DNA of 64,000 nucleotides from Cylicocyclus nassatus (taxonomy: Eukaryota > Nematoda > Chromadorea > Rhabditida > Strongylidae), in assembly GCA_958299035.1 (NCBI GenBank), contig CATQJL010000223.1, forward strand, positions 53,240,302 to 53,304,301, written 5' to 3'. This document shows positions 1 through 11,534 of the stretch, in pieces; position 1 is the stretch's first letter; every line of letters begins with the position of its first letter. The notes beneath the pieces were generated by a model. It was not told the DNA's origin, made no database searches, and was given only the letters and a program-made list of their open reading frames with translations. Position numbers and translations under genes: made by a program.

Positions 1-1215
1 ATGCCATTTTAAAAAATCACCTGCGTGAGAACTTCAGTGAGGTTTCGGAAGCAGAATTTCTAGGCCAGTGGGTGCGCCCAGCATCTGCAGCACACAGACA
101 CACCTTCAATAATGTTTGAGACTCTGCAAGTTTTTTTTTTTTGAATTTTCAGGCCAGGCCAGCAAATTCGATTCCCGCGATGCGACACAAATTTTTACAC
201 GGAGAACAAAATGACATTCTTGAACTACAAAAGAAGTTTTCAACTAAGAAGCTCAATTCCTACCTCTTCCACAGTTTTTCCTGCAAAAAAAAACCGCTTC
301 AGCGTCGTTCAGAACGACGTCAACAACTTGCATGAGCACTGTATTTTGAAAATTCGTAACTAAGGCTAGGAAAAGACTGAGAGGCTGTAAAGAACAGGTT
401 TTGTAGCATAGTGCCCAGATATTCATTGAGAAAGTTTCAGCCCTTGAGGAGCAGTGAGCTCGAAAAAATTTAGATGCGACTCTCGCAAATTTAGATGCGA
501 TCCTAAAAAGCAAAAACTGGGATTTTTTAGCTTAAAATTTTGTAACTTACCAGAGAAGTTATAAAACAGCCTGAAATTTTTATGAGGGAAAATAGGAGGA
601 TGGCCTCATATTACAGCAAAATTGCAGCCAAGCTTTGATAGCCCCGAAAAAATTTAGATGAGACCCAGATACGACCCCCCTTTCGTGATTTTTTGCTATC
701 ATACATAAAATCATAAGAAAATCCACAGTATACAAAATAACGCCAGATTTCGCACAGTAATAGAAGGGCTTATTCGAAGTACATATAAATTGTAAGAGCC
801 TATGAATTGCATTACAAAAAGATTTACGAATTATTGATTGTCATCGTTGATCTAGAAGTGCGCTTTTGTCGAGTGTGTGAGGCTTCGGTAAGGTTCCGGA
901 AGCAGAATTTCTAGGCTAGTGGGTGCTCCCAGATCTGTAGCATACATACTAGCGGTTCTGACATTGTTTTTTGCACTGAAAGATACAGACTGGCTGATGA
1001 CTTATCTCATAATGACAATAATTTTGCATTGCATGTTGTTCAGTTCTCATTTGATATATTGGTACTCAGCATTCTACGAATTATTATAACGAACATGCAT
1101 TAATTATTTAAAATAATTATTACTTGTTATTACTACTACTTGATTAATAATTATTACATGTTATTATATTTTATTATTAACATGTAATAATTAAATAGTA
1201 ATAATTATTACTATT
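1..1215. other. gene-free stretch with a dispersed direct repeat and an AT-rich block
   Basis: No coding sequence is supported here. A motif of about 60 bp at 33-93, containing GCAGAATTTCTAGGC, recurs in diverged form at about 885-945, so one repeat family is present twice in the same orientation. Positions 1085-1215 are nearly pure A/T and partly self-complementary around ACATGTTATTA. Confidence 0.5.
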
Positions 1216-1328
1216 TGATTTGCTTTCAAGCGTACGGGTTTTTATCCAACCTACCCCTTTTACGACCCTCCTCCACCGTAGGCCCCCCCCTTACAACCCC
1301 CCGTTGCGACAGTCGCATCACACGCTTG

Positions 1329-1662
1329 ACCCTGATCTGGACCTATGGGGCATTAACGTGGAACGTAATTTTGGGGCCCTAAGTAAGGCATTGCCCAAGC
1401 GGCAGCTCAGGAAGTGCTGTAATGGCTGAGATATTCCCCTCGAAACTGGACCCCGCGACCGTGTTTCGCATGGATTCATGGCGCAAAGCGTGTGTCCTGG
1501 CGCGAAACTGCCATGAATCCATGCGAATACGTTCGCGGGGGCCAGTTTCGAGGGGGATATCTCAGCCATTAGAGCACTACCTGAACTGCCGCTTGGGCAG
1601 TGCCTTAGTTAGGGCCCCAAAAGTACTTTCCACGTAAAAGCCCCATAGGTCCAGATCTGCCT
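1329..1662. repeat. palindromic fold-back repeat (MITE-like)
   Basis: The two halves are imperfect reverse complements with a centre near 1495. GATCTGGACCTATGGGG at 1334-1350 pairs exactly with 1641-1657, and the arms stay matched through GGCCCTAAGTAAGGCA and the GATTCATGGC core. Small open frames on both strands of this stretch are products of the palindrome. Its right edge lies about 80 bp from the truncated end of the Penelope-like remnant. Confidence 0.75.
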
Positions 1663-1744
1663 GGACGCTGCCTTTAAGTCGTCGGATTGGATTTTGTGCG
1701 TTTCAATAAGTAAATAGAGCACTGGGCAGGTTGGTAAGTCGGTC

Positions 1745-2793
1745 TTGAGGCGCCTAATCATTTTGGATGGTAAATTAGCTGCCTTCGCTGCTCTTTGCCA
1801 TTCTGTTTCAATTTGCGGTATTGTTTTTGAAGCTCATCAAATGAGGATTTTCGATAGAGAGTTTGATCTTGTAAATGTCTCTCTGCGAGCGCAACATCCA
1901 AACGATGAGGGATTACCACAAATTCTCTTCCCTTATCACTCGTTGATAATCGCATCTCGGCAGTTTTTACCATTTCTTTGATCATTTTCAAGCCTTCCCT
2001 TTGGGTACTGGTGATGTTAGAATTCATCTTTTTCTTGCGAAACCTCTCCAACGTTTTACAGACTTCATCAGCGAACAGTCGAAAATTTATATCTACAGTG
2101 AGGTTTGCTTCCTGCTGCTTGAAGAACGTTGCTGGGAAAGGTATAGATAGTCTCAGGTCACGTGTAGTTGTTTTACGCTTTCACCTTCTTGATTAGCTTT
2201 CTTTCTCAAACTATTTTGAAGTTCTTGCAAAGCACAAATGACCTTGCGCACGACACTCGTAGAAATGGGTTGAGATGGTGAAAAATTAGGGCCCAGTTCC
2301 AGTAGAGAGCGTGCATTATCAGGAAGCGTGAATCCACCTAACACTCTCACACGCGATGTGTGGATTTCGTTGAGCAATTTTTTTCAGTACTGTGCTCACT
2401 ATAAGGGCTCATTGCATCGGATTGTCTTGCAGAGACTTTCTGTGACCTACTTAGTAGACTTTCAAACTTCTTGCAAGGTTTTTTTTTCGCGTTGTAACGG
2501 ATAGAAGCGCAAATAGATATCGACCTACACACAGTGCTCTGCCAGAGGCGATCTTCTAAATGCAATGCACAACATCGTTTTTTTGAAATGCACTTCTTTG
2601 TCCATGCATACATCTGGTTCTTCCTGGTGCATAGGACAGTCCGTAACAGAAAGCAGCGTGTGAGAAAGTGGATCGACTGTTGAGCTGATACAATTTTCTG
2701 TCGCAGCGACAGCGCTTCTTTCAAGAGTCGAAAATGCTGGGCTGGCACATCGCGAAGTAATTCAAATGTTCGACTTTCTTTAAATCTCGGCAT
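1745..2793 (-). pseudogene. Penelope-like retroelement remnant, N-terminal region
   Basis: Three minus-strand blocks in different frames (2793-2347, 2377-2153, 2051-1758) read consecutively as one degraded protein. The middle block has VLGGFTLPDNARSLLELGP, and the last has STSDKGREFVVIP. Both resemble the segments before the reverse-transcriptase fingers in Penelope-like elements of nematodes (family knowledge). At least two frameshifts separate the blocks, and the catalytic RT core and GIY-YIG nuclease are missing, so the copy is dead. The family call rests on remembered motifs only; another non-LTR retroelement is possible. Confidence 0.55.
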
Positions 2794-2827
2794 AAGTGTT
2801 CAAATATCGTTTTTTGAGTGTATATAT

Positions 2828-2846
2828 ACTTTTGGGACACCCTGCA
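2828..2846. repeat. solo terminal repeat of the GGGACACCCTG mariner-like family
   Basis: ACTTTTGGGACACCCTG matches the end of the complete element at 28498-29142. No partner end was found nearby, so it is probably a remnant flanking the retroelement fragment. Confidence 0.5.
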
Positions 2847-2849
2847 GAT

Positions 2850-3346
2850 AAACAGTTAGTATGGCTCGGTGTTTGAGTTTCTACCAGCCTTAGGCCGCTC
2901 TCACGGCGCTTACGTTGAGTCTTTGAATGGCTAAAATCAATGCCAGTTCACGAAACTAGAGGAGGCTCCTTAGAAGAATGGAAGATAATCATAATCGAAG
3001 AGCGACTCGCATAACGGGATACGCACTAAAATAGAAAAAATCCTTTTTCCATAGACACTCTCAGTCTACTGACTACCTTGCTTTTATGAAAAAACCTCCG
3101 TCACTGGAACTATCGCATGTACACAACTGTTTGCTTATAAAAACTCACTGTAGAAACGTTCACAAAGCATTATTATCCCATTATTAGATTTCTCACTGTG
3201 AAATGGAGACAAAAAGCTTTTATTTCACATGCAACAATGGGCTATTCAGTTTCAAACGCTGAGAAAATTTGCAATGAGCTCTAGAGTCCATCACTTTGGC
3301 AGTCTCAGTATAAAAGCTCCGCACTATGATATTCACTTAAAATGCA
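2850..3346. other. gene-free spacer
   Basis: I see no coding, RNA or structured repeat signal in this interval. Confidence 0.4.
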
Positions 3347-3860
3347 GGGTCGGTAGTAAACCTATTGAAACTCAGAGTTATAACTCAGAGTTAACTCTGA
3401 GTTATCTCTGAGCTAACGCGCAACTTTTTGACCTCTTTAACAGGTGTTTGAACAGATCAAATCCGAAAAGCGATGATATGGCAGGATTCTCCTTAACACG
3501 TAGTTTATTCCTAGTAGCGCAACATTGTCCAAATCGTCCTGCACAAGAAACAGCGCCACCAAACGCGCAACTAGTGTCTGCGATACTCTGAGTTTGATGC
3601 GCGTTCCATTCTATCGTGAAACTCAGAGATAACTCTGAGTTTGGTCAGAGAAAGAGAAATAGTGCGCAAAAGAAGAGGGGCAGCTAAAAAGTCCTCTGGG
3701 GTACATTTTGCTCGTAGTTTAAGCAGGCATGATGGGGGTATCGTGGTGCGCAGTGATTTACAAAATTTTGAAGTTTTGTAATAACTTGGCCCAGGGGGTT
3801 ATTCGGTGCGCTGGTCACGCATATGGTACCCATTTTTCACTATGGGGTCATGTAGAGGTG

Positions 3861-4250
3861 TTACGGTAGATTTACGGTAGATGGGAGAAAATCACGAAAC
3901 TGATCGAAACTTGGTACACTGGGGTTATTCGTGGCTCCGATAACGAATATGACATGCAGATTATACTGCAGTGTCATGTGACGAGGTTACGGTAGGTTTA
4001 CGGTAGATAGGAGAAAATCACGAAACTGGTCGAGACTTGGTACACTGGGGTTATTCGGGGCGCCGATAACGAATATGACATGCAGATTATACTGCAGTGT
4101 CATCTGACGGTGTTACGGTAGGTTTACGGTAGATGAATTAAAGCGGCGGTATTAGCCGAAATTTGGTAAACTGGAGTTATTCGGGATGCAGATTACGGAC
4201 AATCTGTCTGCTACATACACTGGTGACATATGGAACGGTTACGGTAGGTA
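3861..4250. repeat. 126-bp tandem repeat array, about three units
   Basis: Units begin with TTACGGTAG at 3861, 3987 and 4113, an exact 126-bp period. Two units are nearly identical (CACGAAACTG, ACACTGGGGTTATTCG, TGACATGCAG) and the third is diverged after about 40 bp. The array lies inside the 3347-4790 element. Confidence 0.75.
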
Positions 4251-4525
4251 CACGGTAAGTAAGACGAAATCATGGAAGGGCAAACTTTGCCCGGAGGATT
4301 TATTCTGTGCGCAAATCCTAATAGTCAATTCTTATCATTGCGTATGCCATCCGCTTTCTCTTTTGTTCGAAGCTTTCAGCTGCGCAAAAGACCAATCCTC
4401 GTGATGAACCATCACTGCCCGATAGAAATGGAAATGAGAGGCTTTGGTATAACTTGTTTTGACCTGCTAAGTGTTAATGGAAGAGTGAGTACATTATGGT
4501 AAAGCAATTTTAGGGTTCATGGGTG

Positions 4526-4600
4526 TGTCATGGTCTAGCGGATTAGTGATAGGATCTTTACGCTAGACCATACAGGTTCGAGTCCCTACTTTAACTTCGC
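4526..4600 (+). other. tRNA-like sequence (probable pseudo-tRNA)
   Basis: GGTTCGAGTCC at 4575-4585 is a good B box, and TGGTCTAGCGG upstream resembles an A box. I cannot fold a proper anticodon stem. The apparent stem TGGTCTAGCG/CGCTAGACCA spans the D and anticodon regions instead. It is best read as a tRNA-derived relic. Confidence 0.3.
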
Positions 4601-4790
4601 TTTTGCAGCAAAGTGCTTAACAGCTCCTCAAAGCTAAACTCCGAGCTTGAGAGTTGGAATTCGGAATTACGAAAGCGGAACTCAGAGTTTCAATAAGCGT
4701 AACTCAGAGTTTCAAAAACGGAACTCAGAGTTATCTCTGAGTTAACGCGGAACTTCAAACTCGGAGTTTCGACCAGATTACTACCGACCC

Positions 4791-5892
4791 AGCTTTTTTC
4801 CTTTTTCCGTGCTTTTGCGCTCATGCTTGCTTAAACAGCGATAGGACAACAAGAAGAGTACCAGCAACAGGACACGAAGTGTAATGTGTTAGTTTCTAAA
4901 GAAAATTCTACATTTAGCGTACAAGAAGCGTCACCAAAGGACAAGAAACGACGTGTGGGTTGGAATGGAACAGATTAAAATGAGCTATTATTACTCTGCG
5001 TTAGAGGAAACATAAAAACGCTTTCAGCGTTCCGCAAAGCTTTTGGAGACCTTCTCAAACATGTCGGGAATTATGCGATTAAGGGTGTAGCTGATTTCTG
5101 CATCCTCAAACTAGGTTGACACACCTGACGATCAATGATACCGAACCAATAACGATCATTCTGAGCTGATAAAAAAATAAAATGTTTTGGAGATTCAAAA
5201 CTAAACACAACGTTGCACACATTAGGTTTTAGGCCTTATTCCGCACAACAGTATATATCGTGCATCCAGTTGCTCCCATATGAACTAGCAGCGTGACTGC
5301 CCCGATCGTTTTAACACCTTAACGCAAAAATTTTAAGGCGCTTATTTAAAGGTATGTTAAAATGATCAAAAGAGAGCCTCGTTGATGGCATATGAGAACA
5401 ATTCTGGGGGATGCACCACAGTAAGCTGTGGAATTACGCTAATCGAAAGGTAGGCAGATGAATCCAGCTGATCTTCTATTTTTCTAATTTAATCATTCCA
5501 GCAACCATCTGAATTCTTTAATAGCAAATTATAGTTTACTACGATTATTAGGCTACAAATTAGCACAATCGAACCGCCCATCCCTTGCATCCTTACCATT
5601 AGTCTGGCTGAATAGTGTTCAGGGAACCTTTCGGTGAAAAAGAATTCTAGTCATTCTAGACTTGTCACCACGCTTGTCAACTGGCGCTTGGTAGGTAAAG
5701 GCAGTAGAACGCGTTTTTTTTCGCATAATTTCAATGGTAATCGAAGAAAACTTTGCTAATGAAAGGTACTTGCCAGCTCGCTCAAGTACCCAGGCTATAC
5801 CGGTAAGCTCGGAAACCTTGCTCAAACTGTAGTATGGCATCTATCTCCCTTTAACACATTCAGACACTACCAATGGTTCGTTCATGTTCTAA
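4791..5892. other. gene-free spacer
   Basis: AT-rich sequence with no supportable gene. A 73-codon minus-strand frame (5619-5840) has no recognisable features. Confidence 0.4.
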
Positions 5893-6056
5893 AGGCTGCT
5901 GCATGACGAAGGCGCAATGGCGATATTAGTTGAGCGTGCGCGAACGCAACGCGCGCATGTCCTCACCATTGTATATAGATCCCGCACCTCATGCGCTCTG
6001 GGGCTAATAGCCGCGTTTGCGGCCGAAGATATTGCGCCTTCGTCATGCAGCAGCCT
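5893..6056. mobile_element. 164-bp MITE with perfect 26-bp terminal inverted repeats
   Basis: The 26 bases at 5893-5918, containing CTGCTGCATGACGAAGG, are exactly reverse-complemented at 6031-6056. The interior is GC-rich (GCGCGAACGCAACGCGCG). There is no coding capacity. Confidence 0.75.
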
Positions 6057-6909
6057 ATACCAATTCGGACAATACGACCGGCCAGTGGGTCGCAGGGTTC
6101 CTGAGCTCTAGCTTTGTCAGTTTACGATGGAAGTTTACGGGGTTCTGACACATCATTGAGGACATCTAGGCAAACACCAGCCAGAATCCGGGCTCGAGAT
6201 AAACTATAGTGATATGTTACGTCATGTACGGTAGGTATACCGAACTATAGATGAAACACAGACTTTAGCTCGATCTTCGCAGAATGATGCTGTTTCTGAA
6301 CTTTAAGTATACATGAAAGAAAATAAGGGGCGGGAAAGTGACTGATGTTAGCCCCTAAAAAATATTCATCTTATTATTTAATGATTGACTTTGATGATTT
6401 AATGACTTTATTGATTTAGATTGTTTGCATTGTTCATCCCTGAAGCAGCTTACATATACAGGTTTTGTAGCATGTACGAAATGTTAGTCTTAAGTTTTAA
6501 TGCCCCATTCTTACATCAGTTTTTTTGGTTTCCACCGTAATGTTACCGTAGCCTCCTGTGCAGCGTAGCGAACAAAGTGGACACTATAATCGCGATCAGC
6601 AAGTGAAATAATCACAAAACACCATTTTCAGTGAAAACACATAATGTTGGAATGACAGAATCAGAATGACTACCGTGGTATTACAGTATAATGCCAAAAA
6701 CTGAAATAAATCTATTTCGATATCTAGCGCCTTCAATAACTCCTCCAGGCATATTGACGAGTTCATGTTTTGAACTTTCTCCAAAAGACTACCTTTTCGG
6801 AAGATACGACTCACGGGTGGGTCGTGAGTTTGACAAGACCAAAAAGGCTCCTCGAAAAATCGGTCTTGTCGTAAATGTGTTGAGAGCTATCAAGCACAAG
6901 CGGATTAGT
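6057..6909. other. gene-free spacer
   Basis: No coding or repeat structure that I can support. Confidence 0.35.
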
Positions 6910-7266
6910 TCAACATATACTATTTATATAATAAAGGTAGGCGGTGGGTGTGATTCGATTCGCGCGATCACTGTGGGAAAGGGCATTTTCGTACGATGCG
7001 GTCGTAAACACAGTGCAACGGCTTCTGCGTAAACAAAAAAAAAAGATTCGAAAGTTTTTTGTCCGGTTTCTGATGTTTAAAAGAGTGCTGCTCTCAAACG
7101 AACGCTCAGAACTCAATTGCTGTTTGCCAACAGCGCAGTTGTGTCCGCATGGCATATCCTCCACGAGCTCTACAAGATTGTAAAGGACCGCGAGGTCCCT
7201 CCTCTCTTCCTCGGGCAAATTTGTATTTTGGACAAACCAGAACTTCATAGGCAGAATGGCAATCAA
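6910..7266 (-). other. coding-like minus-strand segment, unidentified
   Basis: The frame contains the acidic, helix-like stretch LPEEERRDLAVLYNLVELVE near its start and then degrades into low-quality sequence. It lies next to the coding-like block at 7384-7722 on the same strand, so both may derive from one gene or transposon. No family is recognised and no clear start or splice sites were found. Confidence 0.25.
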
Positions 7267-7383
7267 CTATAACTGTAGACAGGAAAGAATAATGTAGCTG
7301 TAAATCGTTGTTCAATCAGCTGATCTCTCATATAAACCGTCATCATCGCAATTAGATTACCGTCCGCCGCTAAACGACAATGC

Positions 7384-7722
7384 TTGGGCGCGCCCCATCA
7401 CCCGCCGTTGGACCGGTCATCCCCGTCACCTTTCATGGCTATTGCTTTGCGTGGAATGATTTCGGTTCCCATTGATTTCGTCTTTTCCAAGGTCAGCAAG
7501 TCCGAGTCACATTCACTCATGTGCTGCGGTTTGGCGATTCTGGCCCATTATCCCGTCGTAGAGTCAACCCCTCTAGTAGCCGTCATGACGGCACTCATCT
7601 TCTGTCGCCGTCGTTTGGCAAGGTCGTCACCATTTATGGCCTGCTCCAGTTTTAAACTGTCAGCAAATGCGGATTTTTGGTCTGATAGCTAAACGAGGAC
7701 ATGGTGATCGTGTTCTGCAATC
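7384..7722 (-). pseudogene. coding-like minus-strand remnant with an in-frame stop, unidentified
   Basis: Reading the minus strand from about 7689 downward gives a protein-like frame: a segment with KLEQAINGDDLAKRRRQK, then a single TAA, then in the same frame a segment with MSECDSDLLTLEKTKSMGTE, ending at TGA. Composition (charged, few rare residues) and higher GC than the surroundings suggest real coding ancestry. It may be a last exon ending at the TAA or a dead gene copy. No family is recognised. Confidence 0.3.
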
Positions 7723-8499
7723 TTCAAGTATTTTTTGAATAACGAATCTCTTAAGATCTTTTCTGTTTCTTTTGTCCCTATCATTTTTCATTTTTACAAA
7801 AATGATTTCCCTGTATCTACTTCGAAAATCATAGCACTTTGAGTCGAACACTGTATTAAAAAACACTTTGCTTACACTAAAACAATCTCTAGTCAAGGTC
7901 TGCGATGGTATTTCCGTTTTTGGGAGTGTTATGGTACGTGAGTGGTGCTTTGGCGCGTTACGACCGTTATCTGCTCCATTAATTTTTCATAATATGACAA
8001 AAGATCTCTTTCGCATTGAATTCAAAAAACCCCCCTTTGCCTTCATGAAATCTTACAACGTTTAAGATTAGTTTAAACAAATGATCGCCCAATTTTTGGC
8101 TTGGAAAACTTCGGGACTCAAAAGAACTATCATGTTTGTTGGTGCTTCAAATCACTGAAATATCTCGGTTTTTGCTCAACATACTGAAATCACCTAAAAT
8201 CAATGAATGGATTTCTACAAATTCAACCAATACAAAATCTTTCTTCACATTGAGCAATTTATCTTATTTTTGCAGGTGCATGCGTCTGATTGTTTAACAC
8301 GAATTTGTGTAGGAGTGATTTCGTATAATTAACTTCAACTGATGTCCGAACATGTCATAATAAATAATTAGGAGGAGGATAGAAAAGCATTCCTGCCAAT
8401 ACCGCAGCCATCCCCGCTTACGGAATTTATTGTACGACAAACAGTGACTTTCCTCTTATTTAGAGAATCTTCTCAACTTATATAGTGAATATAGAGATC
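7723..8499. other. gene-free spacer
   Basis: AT-rich sequence with no coding or repeat signal that I can support. Confidence 0.35.
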
Positions 8500-8630
8500 A
8501 GGTCGGTCCGAAAGTTCTGTCGCACCATTTTCAAAAAACCGTAACTACTTCCTAACCCAATGTTAACCCATAACTAAATCCAGTTGAAAAGAGCAATTTA
8601 TCCGCTTTCTAAAGCTGCCTTGGTTGATCT

Positions 8631-8910
8631 TATATATAAAGCTGAATGTCTGTCTGTCTGTATGTCTGTCTGTACGTATGTGCGGGATAGAAATTTTTAT
8701 TTCTGAACCGATTTGGACCAAACTTGGCACACATATACTTCGGGGCGGGGAGCGTGTCATAGGCTACTTTTCGTTATCGATCGACATCGATTTTATCGAT
8801 TTTTTGCAAAATTTGAGCTACAGGGCTGGGAGTTGGCACAGGGGGTAATCGAGCATGCTGATTACAAATATAGTATCAGGCCCGGGCGGAGCCGGGTTTG
8901 CCAATTAGTA
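8631..8910 (+). mobile_element. short insertion resembling a Helentron/HINE-type element
   Basis: It begins near TATATATAAAGCTGAATG with a (GTCT)n tract at 8647-8675, has the common ACCGATTTGGACCAAACTTGG block, and ends with the hairpin CCCGGGCGGAGCCGGG at 8881-8896 followed by a short T/A tail. This layout is reminiscent of Helentron-associated elements, but I assign it from memory only. It interrupts the mariner-type element. Confidence 0.4.
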
Positions 8911-8920
8911 TCTACTAAGT

Positions 8921-9346
8921 TCTGAATGCAGAGATAAAATTGGGAAAAGGAATTTACTTCAAACTTGGAATTTTGAGGCAAGCCCATTGAAAAATCCAAA
9001 ATGGAGTCATAAAATCCAAACAGCTAGCATCCTAGACTTTCTGACCCCTCTTTCCAGCTGAGCAAAACTTGCGCTGATCGAGCTGTTCTTTAAAAAGTTA
9101 TGTTTTTCGAGAAAAAATGTCAAAAAAATCAATTGTCTTAAAAAACTGATTTTGGCATTTCTCGAAAATCACAACTTTTCTATGAAGAGCTCGATCAGCG
9201 CGAATTTTGCTCTATAGAAGGAGGGGACCAAAATCTAGGATACTGAACTGTATTGGATGGCACAGTTTTGGAATTTTTAACAGACTTGCTTCAAAATTTC
9301 GCACTAGAGGTGATTTCCATTTCTCAATTTTATCTCTGCATCCAGA
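8921..9346. repeat. palindromic repeat nested in the mariner-type element
   Basis: TCTGAATGCAGAGATAAAAT at 8921 is reverse-complemented at 9346 with one mismatch. A second inner pair, GCTGATCGAGCT near 9074 and AGCTCGATCAGC near 9190, flanks the centre at about 9135. It may be part of the original element or a separate fold-back insertion. Confidence 0.6.
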
Positions 9347-9485
9347 ATTTATTAGAGAGCAGCCAGGGTAGCTTTGAAAGTGCATGAACTTCTCTTTTCA
9401 ATATGGTTTAATCATAAAAAAACATTACGTTAGAAAGAAGTTATGATTTTTTGAAAATGGTCTGATTGAACTTTCGGACCAACCT

Positions 9486-11534
9486 AATATAATGCCTGAC
9501 GAACTCTCTTGGTTGATTTTTGCCTATTAAATGCCTGGGACACGCCTTTTGAGATGTGCTCAAAATCGTAAGCCAATCATTTCAAAATAATAGTCACACA
9601 CACAGAAACGAAAACAAATTCTGCACCGACCTTCAGGAAGTTTTCAAGAATTTTAGGAAAGAAAAAAACAGTACTAAAATCTTTTACTATTACTTAGAGC
9701 AGACCAAAGCTATTTTAAGGAAGCAATGCCACTATTACATATGCAGTACGTTGTTTCATGGGCTCACTGAAGAGGAAGGAATGATCTCATATTTTTTCCT
9801 GCGTATACATTGATTTTTCACTATAATTAAGAATTCTTCAGTTTCCCACACAATAACGGCGTTTCTCCTTGAAAGGAACACGTTTAGAATGTTTGCTATC
9901 TGCATCTTTCGAGCTTTTTTCTATCCAGTTTTATATTACGTTATTATTTTGACTGTCATTTTCATTTGAGTACGGAAAACCTTCCACTGACAACGCTTCC
10001 CTAGTAACCCTGATGGTAATTCTAGAAAATTGAAGAGATCTTTTCAAATGTCTCTTTTTTATATTTGAGCTTATCACAGCATCTTCCGCACCTTTGTGAG
10101 CCTCTTACATCAAAAGGGAAGTTGCTATCTGCCGACGTTTGCATTTTCTTACAAGTGTTCATGCTTCTTCAAGTCGGAGGATATTATGGTGGCAGTGTTT
10201 CGACGGTCAAAATTACTTGTGTTACAAGAGGAGATTTTACTACTCTAAAAATTTTAACTCTTTCAGACCCTTCTCACAAAGCAAAACTCCAAAAATAGTA
10301 GTTCCTCGTGTCATTTCCTCCTCTCTCATAGATAAACACGGCCTGAACCCGTCGTCTTCACTTTGTTGCGCACTTCTAAACCGGACCAATCCACTTGGCG
10401 TCAAGCACACTTCTATGCGCATTATCGTCAGTACGAGAATTGTTTTGCGACTGCAAAGGAGACATCGTTTCTATGATAGCTATTTAATGCGCAGAAAGCT
10501 TGTCTAAGGATATTCTCATGTGAACGTCTTGCATTCGAAGCTGGTTCAAAACTTCTCGCACCGGTTTTCATGATTTTCCAGAAAGTGCTATTTCTCTCAA
10601 AAGTCTTTTCCATCATCACTTTCTCTTGCAATGAGTCATAATCTTCTGTTCTTTCAATTTTTCGACGTTTTTTATAGAGCAAAGCAAGCATTACAAGATA
10701 AAAGTTAAACGATCACACAAAGTCTGTCCTGCGTAATGTCCCAAGTAAGTAATGTCCCAAGTCGAAATTTAGAAAAATCGGAATGCTTGAATAAGTGAGA
10801 AAAGATAGTACCTTCTCAAAAATATTCTCGGGACTTCTTACATGCTCAGCATCTACTCTCTGCATTGAAATTTATACGGAAAATATAATTTATATAATAT
10901 ATATTTAATTTATTTGTTGTATCTCCATCCTCCAAATCGAAAAACATAACTAAGTTAAGCTGGACAAAAAATACAAAAATCTTGCCTCATTTGGGCTTTT
11001 TGCACTACATTACTCTCCAAAATTAACATTTGTAAAAGGCTGGAAAGCCGTGATTACTGCAAGATTCATACCTTAAAAGCACCCTGCGGGAACAGCCACT
11101 AAGTTGGCCACACCTTTTACAGCACTAGAAATTCAAAAATGAAAGGGTATCGTACACTTTTAAATATTACAATTAATGACTGCAAATAACCAATTTCTTG
11201 ATATGGAAAAATAAAAATATACATAATGAATGCCAGCAGAATTTGTGGCTAAAAAAATACGAATTTTCTCTGATTTTCTAGCAATAATCTTTTGATTTTG
11301 GCTTGGGGCGTTAGGAAGAATTGACTTTTTGCAAAAGTTTCAGCTTCATCTTGTAGAGCTTGTTTTGCTTCCTCGAAGGATACCGCAAAACCTATCTAAA
11401 AAGGAAGGCAAAAATGGCTTACTGCGGGAGAAAGTGTAAACATAAAGGACGTATGAGACATCCGCTAATATAATTCTCTCAAATCTTGAATTTTTCGCGC
11501 CTATTCTCACATCCGATGCTTCTTTTTATAGTTC
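9486..11534. other. intergenic region upstream of the TPR gene
   Basis: No gene is supported. Weak frames at 9556-9813, 10065-10507 and 10428-10691 show no recognisable protein features. Positions 10880-10910 are pure A/T. The 3' end of the interval contains the presumptive promoter and 5' UTR of the TPR gene, including a splice acceptor-like CTTTTTATAG ending at 11531. Confidence 0.4.

Larger units (their letters stand above)
3347..4790. mobile_element. TIR-bounded non-autonomous DNA element, 1.44 kb
   Basis: GGGTCGGTAGTAA at 3347-3359 is exactly reverse-complemented at 4778-4790. Inside each end are clusters of the motif AACTCAGAG and its complement CTCTGAGTT (3367-3415 and about 4670-4770, plus an internal pair near 3618-3640), forming nested palindromes. 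The interior has 126-bp tandem repeats and a tRNA-like sequence but no transposase frame. The family is not recognised. Confidence 0.65.
8500..9485. mobile_element. mariner-type non-autonomous element with long terminal inverted repeats
   Basis: AGGTCGGTCCGAAAGTTC at 8500-8517 pairs with GAACTTTCGGACCAACCT at 9468-9485 with one mismatch. The similarity continues inward (ACCATTTTCAAAAAA, GTAACTACTTCCTAAC) for roughly 120 bp on each side. The GGTCCGAAAGTT type of end is characteristic of mariner-like transposons (family knowledge). No transposase is present. The middle is occupied by two further repeats. Confidence 0.7.

Noticed and set aside
1220..1637. Two related small proteins on opposite strands
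   Set aside because: The similarity is a consequence of the palindromic repeat at 1329-1662, not of gene duplication.
4526..4600. Functional tRNA gene
   Set aside because: A and B box-like sequences exist, but no cloverleaf with a valid anticodon stem could be drawn.
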